Source: DASZOC01 sp035550975 (GTDB lineage Bacteria > Actinomycetota > CADDZG01 > WHSQ01). Taken from it: a stretch of DNA of 23,769 nt. This document shows, in pieces, positions 7,243 through 14,609 of this stretch. A program made the position numbers and the translations under genes. The notes below the pieces were generated by a model, which saw only the letters and a program-made list of their open reading frames with translations, did not search any database and was not told where the DNA came from. The stretch lies in NCBI GenBank assembly GCA_035550975.1, contig DASZOC010000011.1:1-23769 (forward strand), given 5' to 3'. The first letter of the stretch is position 1; every line of letters begins with the position of its first letter.

Positions 7243-7445
7243 ACGTGATCGTCAACGGCAAAGCGACCGACGTCCCGGACGACTCGACGGTCGCCGACGC
7301 CATCACGGTCAGCGGCCACAGAGGGGGCACGTTCGGGGTCGCGGTCGCGTTGAACGGTGAGGTCGTGCCGCGCGCCGCCTGGGCTTCGACGAAGCTGACG
7401 CGCGGTGACCGGGTCGAGGTGCTCGTGGCGGCGCAAGGCGGTTAG
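7239..7445 (+). CDS. thiS: Sulfur carrier protein ThiS
   Basis: A 68-residue ubiquitin-fold carrier. It starts MNVIVNGKATDVPDDSTVADAI and ends in the required Gly-Gly (AAQGG), the C-terminus that is adenylylated and thiocarboxylated before sulfur is passed to ThiG. The VALNGEVVPRAAW and GDRVEVLVA segments are typical. The GTG start overlaps the thiO stop as GTGA. ThiG follows after a 6-base gap. The activating enzyme ThiF is not in the window, so an E1-like protein encoded elsewhere (ThiF or MoeB-like) must charge it. Confidence 0.95.
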   Translation: MNVIVNGKATDVPDDSTVADAITVSGHRGGTFGVAVALNGEVVPRAAWASTKLTRGDRVEVLVAAQGG

Positions 7446-7451
7446 GTAACG

Positions 7452-8222
7452 ATGGAAGATCCGTTCGTCGTCTCCGGCGAGGAGATGTCGTCGCGCCTCA
7501 TCATGGGCACCGGCGGTGCCCGCAGCCTCGATGCCCTCGAGCAGGCTCTGGTTGCGTCGGGGGCGGAGGTCGCGACCGTCGCGCTGCGCAGGATCGACCC
7601 CCACGCGCGCGGTTCGGTCATCGACGTGTTGCAGCGCGTCGGTTGCAAGGTCTTGCCGAACACCGCCGGTTGCTATACCTCGAAGGACGCGGTGACGACC
7701 GCGAAGCTCGCCCGCGACGCGTTCGATACCGACTGGATCAAGCTCGAGGTGATCGGTGACGACAAGACCCTTCTGCCGGATCCCGTCGGACTCCTGGACG
7801 CGGCCGAAGAGCTCGTCGACGACGGCTTCCGCGTCTTCGCGTACACGAACGACGATCCGATCCTGGCGCGGAGGCTCGATACTCTCGGATCCGTTGCCGT
7901 CATGCCGCTCGGGTCGCCGATCGGGAGCGGCATGGGGATACGCAACCCTTACAACATCGCATTGATCGTGGAGCAGAGCACGGTCCCGGTGATCTTGGAT
8001 GCCGGCATAGGAACCGCTTCGGACGCGGCTATCGCGATGGAGTTGGGTTGTGATGCCGTGGTGGTGGCGAGCGCGGTGACGAGGGCGCAGGATCCCGGCG
8101 CGATGGCCGAAGCGATGCGTAAGGCCGTAGAGGCCGGACGCCTTGCTCGTTCGGCGGGTCGTATCCCGCGGCGTCTCTACGCCGAGGCATCTACGCCCGA
8201 CGAGGGGCTCGCCGACCTCTAG
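7452..8222 (+). CDS. thiG: Thiazole synthase ThiG
   Basis: Condenses 1-deoxy-D-xylulose-5-phosphate, iminoacetate and ThiS thiocarboxylate into the thiazole phosphate moiety of thiamine. The 256-residue TIM-barrel protein has SSRLIMGTGG at 13-22, NTAGCYTSKDAV at 70-81, and the Schiff-base lysine in DWIKLEVIGD (Lys97). PLGSPIGSGMGIRNP, ILDAGIGTASDAAIAMELG and VVVASAVTRAQDPGAMA follow, all standard. Length is normal. ATG at 7452, 6 bases after thiS; the ribosome binding site is weak, so translation is probably coupled to thiS. It is the last gene of the riboswitch operon; thiE, thiC and thiD are not adjacent. Confidence 0.96.
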   Translation: MEDPFVVSGEEMSSRLIMGTGGARSLDALEQALVASGAEVATVALRRIDPHARGSVIDVLQRVGCKVLPNTAGCYTSKDAVTTAKLARDAFDTDWIKLEVIGDDKTLLPDPVGLLDAAEELVDDGFRVFAYTNDDPILARRLDTLGSVAVMPLGSPIGSGMGIRNPYNIALIVEQSTVPVILDAGIGTASDAAIAMELGCDAVVVASAVTRAQDPGAMAEAMRKAVEAGRLARSAGRIPRRLYAEASTPDEGLADL

Positions 8223-8280
8223 AAGGACGCCTCGCCCCGGGTCGTGATGTTCGCAGCATGACCTTGCGGGTACGTACGAC

Positions 8281-9114
8281 ATGGGGAACACCAGCGAAAG
8301 GCACGGCGTGATCTACATAGGTACATCGGGGTGGCAGTACGCGCACTGGCGCGAGACCTTCTATCCGAAAGGCACCGCGCAGACGAAGTGGCTGGACTTC
8401 TACTTCGAGCGTTTCCGCATCGTCGAGTTGAACGTGACGTTCTACCGGCTCCCCAAGGAGGAGACGTTCGTCAAGTGGTACGCGAAGACGCCGAGCGACT
8501 TCGTTTTCGCTGCGAAGGTGAGTCGTTACCTCACTCACATCAAGAAGCTCCAGGAACCGGAGGAACCTGTCGAACGGTTCATGAAGCACGTGCGGCACCT
8601 CAAGGAGAAACTCGGGCCGATCCTGATCCAGCTGCCGCCGACGCTGAAGGTGGATGTCGCGAACCTGGACCGGACCCTAGGTGCGTTCCCGAACGGATTG
8701 CGGCTTGCCGTGGAGCCGCGTCACGATTCGTGGTGGAACGACGACGTGAGAGAGGTGCTCGAGCGTCACGGCGCCGCGTTGTGCATGGCCGATCGCGGCG
8801 AGCAGGCAGTTACTCCGAAGTGGAAGACGGCCGACTGGACGTTCCTGCGCTTCCATGGCGGCTTCGGAAAACCGTGGCCGTGCTACCGAAAGAAGGCTCT
8901 CGAACCGTGGCGCGACCTGTTGACAACGCAGTGGGGGACCGACGCCGATTGCTACGTGTTCTTCAACAACGACCCTCGCGCGTGCGCGTTGCGCGATGCG
9001 ATCTGGTTCGCCGACATGATGCGGGCGGCGCGCCATGACGTGACGCGCGTCCCCCCGCGCTCAGACGTCACGGTGGGAGACAACTCCACAGCCGCATGGG
9101 CGACACCGTCCTAA
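8281..9114 (+). CDS. DUF72 family protein (first copy)
   Basis: A 277-residue protein of the DUF72/YecE family, a TIM-barrel family whose activity is not established. Family marks are IGTSGWQYAHWRETFYP near the start, followed by FRIVELNVTFYRLP, TPSDFVFAAKVSRYLTH and LGPILIQLPPTLK. Near the end come LRLAVEPRHDSWW, WTFLRFHGG and CYVFFNNDP. The ATG at 8281 has no clear ribosome binding site. The GTG at 8308 has GAAAGG about 6 bases upstream and would start exactly at the first strand (MIYIGTSGW), so it may be the true start. The C-terminal 25 residues are low-complexity and not part of the fold. A second, quite different DUF72 gene lies 1.4 kb downstream, beyond a membrane protease on the other strand. 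Confidence 0.88.
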   Translation: MGNTSERHGVIYIGTSGWQYAHWRETFYPKGTAQTKWLDFYFERFRIVELNVTFYRLPKEETFVKWYAKTPSDFVFAAKVSRYLTHIKKLQEPEEPVERFMKHVRHLKEKLGPILIQLPPTLKVDVANLDRTLGAFPNGLRLAVEPRHDSWWNDDVREVLERHGAALCMADRGEQAVTPKWKTADWTFLRFHGGFGKPWPCYRKKALEPWRDLLTTQWGTDADCYVFFNNDPRACALRDAIWFADMMRAARHDVTRVPPRSDVTVGDNSTAAWATPS

Positions 9115-9174
9115 GCGCGCGCCATTCGGGACCCGACGCTCTTGCCCGATCTGCGCCGGGAAGGGCGCGTGGCC

Positions 9175-10464
9175 CTAGGGGAAGTCGAGGCCGTGCAGAA
9201 GCTCGTCGACCGCTGCTCCATCGTCGAGGCAGGACGCCTCCGGGCACACGAACGTGACCATCACGGTCGTGGGGGAGCCGGGCCGCATCAGCGTGAACAC
9301 GTGTGACGCGAACCGAACGCCGTCCTGCTCGAGCCCGTAGGTCACCTGGAAGGACTCTGCTCCCTCGTCGAAGAGGTGGGGATGTCCCTGGATCCCGGTG
9401 TGCGCTACGCCCGCGGCTTGCCCCCGCTTGTCGACGGCCTTGACGAATTCCTCGAGCGTCGTCTGTGCCGAACCTCCGACGGTCGGGACCGTCGCGACGC
9501 TTATGAACGAGCCGGTCGAGCTCGTCGCCGCAACGTCGAGCGTTGCGCCCGGGTAAGTCGTCCCCGCAGGGATGTCCGCACGCTCCCACGAGTCTGGGAA
9601 CCGTATGGCGTAGGCGCCTGCGGGCGAAGAGAAGCCCCACCCGCCTAACACCAGGAACAGCCCGAGGATCAATATGCACAGGTTCCAGGCTGCGTGCGCG
9701 CCCATCGTGTAGACCAACGAGTGTTTCTGCCTCTGCCACGCGAGACCGAAACCCATCAACAGGATCGCCGGGATCAGGAGCCCGCCGTGAGCGAGCGTGA
9801 AGAGCAGTGCCGTCACGACTATGGCCACCCAGCGGTTCCTACGAGCGAGCTTTTCGTATAGGAGGCCGCGGTAGTAGATCTCTTCGATAATGGGCGCTCC
9901 GATGACGACGACCACCGCCGCCAAGACGAGCCCGAGTCCGGTTGTCGACCCGACCAGGAGGCGGACCAGCTCGTCGACCTTGAGCTCGCCACCGCTGAGC
10001 AGGAAAGAAACCGGGAAGAAGACCGCGAGTAGGGCCAGCCCGAACCCCGCGCCCGTGACCAGTTCCCGTCGTACGTCTCCGTCCCACGAGATGCCGAGGG
10101 TGGTCCAGTCGCCCGCTTGCTCTTTGCGCACGAGGTGGATCGCGACCATAACGGCGAGGACGTAGCCGACGATCTGCAGGAGCAGCGCCTGGTCGAGGAA
10201 CTCCGACACCCGCGTTCCGGAGCGCACTGCCAGCATGCCGCTCAGCATCTCCGGGAGTCCGAATGCGACGAACCCGAACGCCCACAGGTGCTTCCATCGC
10301 CACCGGATCGGTCCGGCCGCGCGTATCGGTTCCGGAGCGACCTCGATCGCTACCGGTAGTGGTGGCGGCGGGGGAGGCGGGACTCGCCTTACCGGCGGAG
10401 GAGGCGGAGGGGGAACAAGCCGTGGGTACGGGAGGGCGTGGCCCCATGCCATGGTGTCCGCCAT
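9175..10464 (-). CDS. CPBP family membrane protease with proline-rich N-terminus and extra C-terminal domain
   Basis: A 429-residue protein in three parts. Residues 1-50 are cytoplasmic-looking and proline-rich, with runs of 7 and 8 prolines (18-24, 29-35 region). Residues about 57-278 are a multi-pass CPBP (Abi) intramembrane glutamic protease domain. Its motifs are intact: EEIYYRG (Glu194, Glu195, Arg199), FTLAHG (His226) and HAAWN (His257, Asn261). Residues about 283-429 form a non-membrane domain starting AYAIRFPDSWERADIP with a late CPEASC cysteine pair. It resembles PsbP/Mog1-like small domains by pattern and is probably outside the membrane. The family includes CAAX-type prenyl proteases and bacteriocin self-immunity proteins; the substrate is unknown here. 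Start uncertain: Met1 (10464) or Met5 (10452), neither with a strong ribosome binding site. Lies between the two DUF72 genes. Confidence 0.87.
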   Translation of the reverse strand: MADTMAWGHALPYPRLVPPPPPPPVRRVPPPPPPPLPVAIEVAPEPIRAAGPIRWRWKHLWAFGFVAFGLPEMLSGMLAVRSGTRVSEFLDQALLLQIVGYVLAVMVAIHLVRKEQAGDWTTLGISWDGDVRRELVTGAGFGLALLAVFFPVSFLLSGGELKVDELVRLLVGSTTGLGLVLAAVVVVIGAPIIEEIYYRGLLYEKLARRNRWVAIVVTALLFTLAHGGLLIPAILLMGFGLAWQRQKHSLVYTMGAHAAWNLCILILGLFLVLGGWGFSSPAGAYAIRFPDSWERADIPAGTTYPGATLDVAATSSTGSFISVATVPTVGGSAQTTLEEFVKAVDKRGQAAGVAHTGIQGHPHLFDEGAESFQVTYGLEQDGVRFASHVFTLMRPGSPTTVMVTFVCPEASCLDDGAAVDELLHGLDFP

Positions 10465-10521
10465 GGCGTTCTATCGGCTCGGTCTGTCTATACCTGAAGT
10501 GGCTGAGGCAGATCGCGCTAC

Positions 10522-10527
10522 TAGTGT
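10522..10527 (+). promoter_or_regulatory. Possible -10 element for the second DUF72 gene
   Basis: TAGTGT ends 6 bases before the GTG at 10534, which has no ribosome binding site. The spacing fits a leaderless transcript beginning at the GTG. No good -35 match is evident. Confidence 0.35.
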
Positions 10528-10533
10528 GGGCGC

Positions 10534-11403
10534 GTGGGAGATATCCTCGTGGGCACCGCGTCGTGGACCGACAAGTCCCTGCTCGCGTCCGGGTGGTATC
10601 CCAAGGGCGTCGACTCGGCCGAGGAGCGCCTCCGTTACTACGCCGAACACTTCCCGCTGGTCGAGGTCGACTCGACGTATTACTTTCCGCCCAGCGAGAA
10701 GAACTCGGAGCTCTGGGCGGAGCGGACCCCGAAGAACTTCACCTTCAACATCAAGGCGTTCTCGCTCCTTACCTGCCACCCAACCAAATCGGAAGCGCTT
10801 TACAAGGACATGCCGAAGCCGGACAAGAAGAACGTCTACCCGAAAGACCTCGAGCCCAAGGTTATCGACGAGGTCTGGGACCGCTTCCTGTCTGCTCTCG
10901 AGCCGCTGGATGCGGCCGGCAAGCTCGGGGCGCTGTTGTTCCAGTTCCCGCCGTGGTTCACGATCTCTAAGAAGAACAAGGCCTACGTGCTCGAGTGCGC
11001 CAAACGTGCCGCGCCCTACAAGATCCTCGTTGAGTTCCGCCACAAGAGCTGGATGGAAGAGCGAAACCAGGAAGAGACTCTGGACTTCCTAGAAGGGCAC
11101 GGGCTGCCGTACGTGTGCGTCGACATGCCGCAAGGGTTCAAGAGCTCGCTCCCGCCGGTTCTGGCGGTGACGAGCGATCTAGCCGCGATCCGTTTCCACG
11201 GCCACAACGCGGCCGAGTGGGAATCGGGGTCCGTGCAACGCCGCTTCGCCTACCTCTACTCGGAAAAGGAACTGAAGGAGTGGGCGCCTCGGGTCGCAAA
11301 GGTTGCAGAAGAGGCCAAAGAAACGCACGTCCTGATGAACAATTGCCACAGGGACTACGCCCAACGCAACGCACGAGAGCTGGCCGAGCTGCTTCAAAGC
11401 TGA
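10534..11403 (+). CDS. DUF72 family protein (second copy)
   Basis: A 289-residue DUF72/YecE-family protein. It starts VGTASWTDKSLLASGWYP, then FPLVEVDSTYYFPPSE, TPKNFTFNIKAFSLLT and LGALLFQFPPWF. It ends with ILVEFRHKSWM, AAIRFHGHN and THVLMNNCHRDYAQRNA. It shares the family layout with the gene at 8281 but differs at most positions and has an insertion (HPTKSEALYKDMPKPDKKNVY region, about 83-105), so the two are not a recent duplication. The YxE/D, EFRH and MNNC-type blocks are at places where the TIM-barrel active site would lie. The function is unknown for the family. GTG start at 10534 begins two residues before the first strand. Confidence 0.88.
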   Translation: MGDILVGTASWTDKSLLASGWYPKGVDSAEERLRYYAEHFPLVEVDSTYYFPPSEKNSELWAERTPKNFTFNIKAFSLLTCHPTKSEALYKDMPKPDKKNVYPKDLEPKVIDEVWDRFLSALEPLDAAGKLGALLFQFPPWFTISKKNKAYVLECAKRAAPYKILVEFRHKSWMEERNQEETLDFLEGHGLPYVCVDMPQGFKSSLPPVLAVTSDLAAIRFHGHNAAEWESGSVQRRFAYLYSEKELKEWAPRVAKVAEEAKETHVLMNNCHRDYAQRNARELAELLQS

Positions 11404-11419
11404 GAGAAGGTGCGACCGA

Positions 11420-12097
11420 TCAACTCTCTTCCGGGCTCGATCTCGGTGTACCGGACCTTCCGAGGCCCGCTTCGCGAGCACGGACGATCGCTTGCCCCCG
11501 ATCCGCCACCTGAAGCTTCATGAAGATCGAAGATACGTTGTTCGCTACCGTCTTGGGAGCGATCCCGATGTGACGGGCGATGGCAGCGTTGGAGAGGCCG
11601 CCGGCCAGCAGGTCGAGGATCTCACGTTCTCGAGCCGTGACTTCTGGGAACGGATCAGCGGCGCGCCGCTGCAGCCCGGAGAAGAAGGCCAGCACTCTCT
11701 GCGCAACGCCCGGGCCGAAGATCGCTTCCCCTGATGCGACCGCGCGAATGGCCCGAGCGATCTCTTCCTGCTCGGCGCCTTTGACGAGATAGCCCCGCGC
11801 GCCGGCGCGCATCGCGTTGAACACTGAGTCCTCGTCTTCGAACATCGTCAAGACCAGAACGCCTACCGACGGCGCGGCGCTAGCGATCTCCCGGGTCGCT
11901 TGGAATCCGTCGAGGTCCGGCATCTGTAGATCAAGAACCGCGACGTCAGGTCTCATGGCGATCGCCTCTTTCACTGCCTCCCGTCCGGTCGACGCCACCG
12001 CCGCGACCTCCATGTCCGCGAGCGAGGACAGCAGAGCTGCGAGCCCATCGCGGACGATGGGGTGGTCATCTGCGAGGAGAACCCGTATCGGAGTCAT
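11420..12097 (-). CDS. NarL/FixJ family response regulator
   Basis: A 225-residue two-domain DNA-binding response regulator. The receiver domain (1-120) has the acidic pair Asp10-Asp11, the phosphorylation site Asp56 in VLDLQMPD, the switch threonine in VLVLTMFED and Lys in YLVKGAEQEE. The C-terminal LuxR-type helix-turn-helix (about 150-212) reads TAREREILDLLAGGLSNAAIARHI then KTVANNVSSIFMKLQV. The gene overlaps the upstream histidine kinase by 4 bases (ATGA), so the two form a co-translated pair. It lies downstream of the kinase in the operon. The three inverted repeats before the kinase gene (14106-14165) are candidate binding sites for it. The regulated genes are probably the kinase operon itself and the divergent membrane-protein genes. 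Confidence 0.95.
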   Translation of the reverse strand: MTPIRVLLADDHPIVRDGLAALLSSLADMEVAAVASTGREAVKEAIAMRPDVAVLDLQMPDLDGFQATREIASAAPSVGVLVLTMFEDEDSVFNAMRAGARGYLVKGAEQEEIARAIRAVASGEAIFGPGVAQRVLAFFSGLQRRAADPFPEVTAREREILDLLAGGLSNAAIARHIGIAPKTVANNVSSIFMKLQVADRGQAIVRAREAGLGRSGTPRSSPEES

Positions 12098-14082
12098 CCT
12101 GCATACAGGGGGAAAGACGCCCGGACGCGCCCGCCGGAGTCCGTCGGACCCGCTTCGAAGCGGCCGCCCAGCTCGCCGACGCGCTCACGCATGGCTTCCA
12201 GACCGACCCCAGCGGTCCATTTCCCGTTGGTGCATCCGTCGTCCGTGATCTCGAGATGGAGTTGATCGTCGCAACTGAACCGGATCACGGCTGCGGATGC
12301 TCCCGCGTGTCTCGCTACGTTAGTCAGGGCCTCGGTCCCGACCCGGTACGCGGCGACCTCGATCGCGGCAGGAAGGCGGGGAATCTGGCCCGGCACCTCG
12401 AAGTCGATCCGCAGAGGCGCGGCTTCACCGCGCCAGGTCAACTGGTCCGCTCGCTGCCGCAGCGCGCCGACGAGACCTAGGTCGTCGAGCGCGGACGGCC
12501 TGAGGTCGTCGACGACACGCCGAACGTCGCCGATGGCGATGCGGATGTCGCGGCGCAACGCTCCGACCAGCTCCCTCGCTCGGTTCGGCTCCGTCAGAAG
12601 GAGATTCTCGGCTGCGTCCGCCGTCAGCGCCACCCCGGTGAGGGTGGGTCCGAGTCCGTCATGCAGGTCGCGTCGCAGGCGCCGTCGCTCTTCCTCGCGA
12701 GCGGCAACAAGGCGTTCGCGCGAAGTTTGTAGTTGCGCCGATAACGCGTCCGCATGCACGGCGACCGCGAGTGGCACGGCGAGCAGAGTCAGAACGTGAC
12801 GGTCGGCCGCCCCAAGATCAAGCTCGCCGCGGCGCGTCCCCACTAAGAGGTCACCCACGCGCTCTCCTGCATATTCCAGCGGGATGGTTCGCACTTCGGT
12901 TACTTGCGTGCCGTCCTCTGCTAGCACGCCTTGGGAGGTCGATATGGCGGCGTACGGCAGCCGCAGGGCCTCTCGGACCGCGGCCGCCACCCCGGATAGG
13001 CCTGCGTCGACGCCGGCTAGCAATTCTTGCCCCACGCGCGACGCTACGTCGGCAGGGTCGCCGCGCCGCCCGTAGAGACCGCGGTCCACCGATCTCTGCA
13101 ACCGAGGAAGGATCGGCGCCACGAGCAAGGCGATAAGGACTGTCGCGACGGCGGACCGACCCACACGTTCCGAGACGAATCGATCGAGAGCGGCAACGAG
13201 AGCGATATAGCCGAGGAACACGCACGCGGACAGCATCAGCCATGTAACCGCGCGCGAAACGACCAGCTGTATGTCGAGAAGCTGGTATCTCACGATGCCT
13301 ATCGTGATGCCGGCCGGGATCAGCGGGATGGCGAACAGAACCACGACCGGTGTGCCCGCTATGAATCCCCAAGGCAGCGCAAGCGCGACCGCGAGGATGG
13401 CGGCAAGGACGAGCCACAGCAATCGACGGCGCTCGGTCGAGGTGCCGCGCCGGAAGCGGACGACCACCGCCACGATCCCGAGGATGAGCGCACCGAACGT
13501 GCGCACCTCGCTGAAGACCCACAGGGCTTGCAGCCGCTCATGCCATGGCAGAGTCAGGTAGCCCGTCGGAAGGCTGGGGTGGATCGGTTCGTTGCCTGCG
13601 CCCATCTCGAGAACGAATAGCGGCGCCGTGGCGATCACCCCCCGGACCACCCAGCGCCAGCGACGCGAGATCGGCCGTCCGTCGGGAAACAGCAGCAATA
13701 CCAGCGGCAGGAACAAGCCGATAGCCCACGGCCACGAATACATGAACACCGTCAGGAGGATCCGCTGCGCCCCAATCGGACCACCTGCATCGTGAAGCGC
13801 CTTGACTGCCGGCGAAGCCCACGCGGCCGTTGCATGCGCCAAACCGTCCGCGATCAACAACCAGCCGACCGCGTTCTTCGGCCGGTGCCAGGCGATGATC
13901 CCGCCGCTCAAGCCGAAGGCGAGGCCCATGACTCCGTTGGTGGCGACGAAGCTCTCCAGAGCGTCGTCCCACGACCATCCAACGGCGATCACAAGTGCTA
14001 TCGCGACCAGCACCTCTGTGACCGCGACCACACATAACGCGGCGGCCCATCTCTGCTTCATGCCTCCGGCGCGCGCTGCCAT
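12094..14082 (-). CDS. Membrane sensor histidine kinase (HisKA_3 / NarL-partner type)
   Basis: About 662 residues. The N-terminal half has about eight membrane segments, with only short connecting loops and no large extracellular sensor. A region of about 110 residues with GAF-like character follows (DVASRVGQELLAGVD onward). The dimerisation block EEERRRLRRDLHDGLGPTLTG then carries the phosphorylated His at about 474. The ATPase domain has TEALTNVARHAGAS (N box), ITDDG (G1) and GVGLEAMRERV (G2). This is the DesK/LiaS/NarX-like class that pairs with NarL-type regulators; such kinases often sense membrane or envelope state through their membrane segments. The reading frame stays open to 14235, but those codons cover the inverted repeats and encode non-membrane, low-quality sequence, so I chose the ATG at 14082; 14061 (MKQRW) is an alternative. 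Confidence 0.92.
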   Translation of the reverse strand: MAARAGGMKQRWAAALCVVAVTEVLVAIALVIAVGWSWDDALESFVATNGVMGLAFGLSGGIIAWHRPKNAVGWLLIADGLAHATAAWASPAVKALHDAGGPIGAQRILLTVFMYSWPWAIGLFLPLVLLLFPDGRPISRRWRWVVRGVIATAPLFVLEMGAGNEPIHPSLPTGYLTLPWHERLQALWVFSEVRTFGALILGIVAVVVRFRRGTSTERRRLLWLVLAAILAVALALPWGFIAGTPVVVLFAIPLIPAGITIGIVRYQLLDIQLVVSRAVTWLMLSACVFLGYIALVAALDRFVSERVGRSAVATVLIALLVAPILPRLQRSVDRGLYGRRGDPADVASRVGQELLAGVDAGLSGVAAAVREALRLPYAAISTSQGVLAEDGTQVTEVRTIPLEYAGERVGDLLVGTRRGELDLGAADRHVLTLLAVPLAVAVHADALSAQLQTSRERLVAAREEERRRLRRDLHDGLGPTLTGVALTADAAENLLLTEPNRARELVGALRRDIRIAIGDVRRVVDDLRPSALDDLGLVGALRQRADQLTWRGEAAPLRIDFEVPGQIPRLPAAIEVAAYRVGTEALTNVARHAGASAAVIRFSCDDQLHLEITDDGCTNGKWTAGVGLEAMRERVGELGGRFEAGPTDSGGRVRASFPLYAG

Positions 14083-14105
14083 GGACACAGTGTGCGCCGG
14101 GTGAG

Positions 14106-14165
14106 TCCCGCTGTCACGGGAAGCCGTTCCCGAACCTGTCGGGCAGATCTCCCGCTCCCGCGGGA
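14106..14165. promoter_or_regulatory. Three evenly spaced inverted repeats, candidate response-regulator operator
   Basis: Three hyphenated palindromes of the form CCCG-N6/7-CGGG lie at 14106-14121 (TCCCG/CGGGA arms), 14129-14143 (CCCG/CGGG arms) and 14150-14165 (TCCCG/CGGGA arms). Their centres are about 22 bases apart, close to two helical turns, so all would lie on one face of the DNA. They sit in the divergent region 24 bases before the kinase start and 88 bases before the small membrane-protein start. Binding of the LuxR-type regulator encoded next door is an inference. Confidence 0.5.
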
Positions 14166-14205
14166 CCGCGCCCTCATGCGTTCGGGTCGGTGATGGTGCG
14201 ACGTT

Positions 14206-14235
14206 GTGCTCGACCCGGCTCGTGCCGGAAAGCAC
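14206..14235 (+). other. Hairpin in the leader of the membrane-protein operon
   Basis: GTGCT pairs with AGCAC and, inside, CCGGC pairs with GCCGG around a TCGT loop, with a 4/2 internal loop between the stems. It ends 6 bases before the ribosome binding site CGGAGGTGA of the gene at 14253. It has no T-run. It could be an RNA leader structure or a further protein-binding site. Confidence 0.35.
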
Positions 14236-14252
14236 GACCTACGGAGGTGAAG

Positions 14253-14609
14253 ATGTCTCCTTCTTTTCGTATAGGGCTCGTCGTACTCGGCGTCCTCTCG
14301 CTGTTCGATGTGGTGCTGCCATTGGTGACTGATGGCGAGAATCCCCCAATGGCCGTGGCGGTCGTGGCGTCCATCTTGGGGCTCGTGAGCATCTCTCTGG
14401 TGGTGTCGGCATGGCGCGGTGCCAGACGGGCAATCGTGCCCCTCGTGATCCTGCGGGTCCTCTCGGCGGTGTCTGCAGTGCCCGCTTTGTTCCAACCGGG
14501 GGTACCGACGACCATCGTTGCGACCGCGGGGGCATTGATCGTTCTGACGATCGTTGCCTCCGTTGCCGTCTTCGTCGGCAGCCGACGCGACCTTGGCGAG
14601 GCACGATGA
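14253..14609 (+). CDS. Small four-helix membrane protein, unknown function
   Basis: A 118-residue protein, almost entirely hydrophobic, with four probable membrane segments: FRIGLVVLGVLSLFDVVLPL, then MAVAVVASILGLVSISLVV, IVPLVILRVLSAVSAVPALF and a C-terminal TIVATAGALIVLTIVASVAVFV. It ends in a short basic tail. The ATG at 14253 is chosen because GGAGGTGA lies about 4 bases upstream; the open frame to 14190 is not protein-like. The stop overlaps the next gene's start (ATGA), so the two are one operon. It is divergent from the sensor kinase, across the three inverted repeats. I do not recognise a named family. A role with the two-component system, as target or accessory sensor, is inferred from position only. 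Confidence 0.85.
   Translation: MSPSFRIGLVVLGVLSLFDVVLPLVTDGENPPMAVAVVASILGLVSISLVVSAWRGARRAIVPLVILRVLSAVSAVPALFQPGVPTTIVATAGALIVLTIVASVAVFVGSRRDLGEAR

Noticed and set aside
7113..8291. 392-codon open frame antisense to thiG
   Set aside because: It is opposite the well-supported thiO-thiS-thiG genes and its composition is that of a shadow frame; no motif is recognisable.
14083..14235. Extended N-terminus of the sensor kinase to 14235
   Set aside because: The extra 51 residues are rich in Thr, Ser, Arg and Pro, precede a good membrane start, and would cover the phased inverted repeats that look like control DNA.
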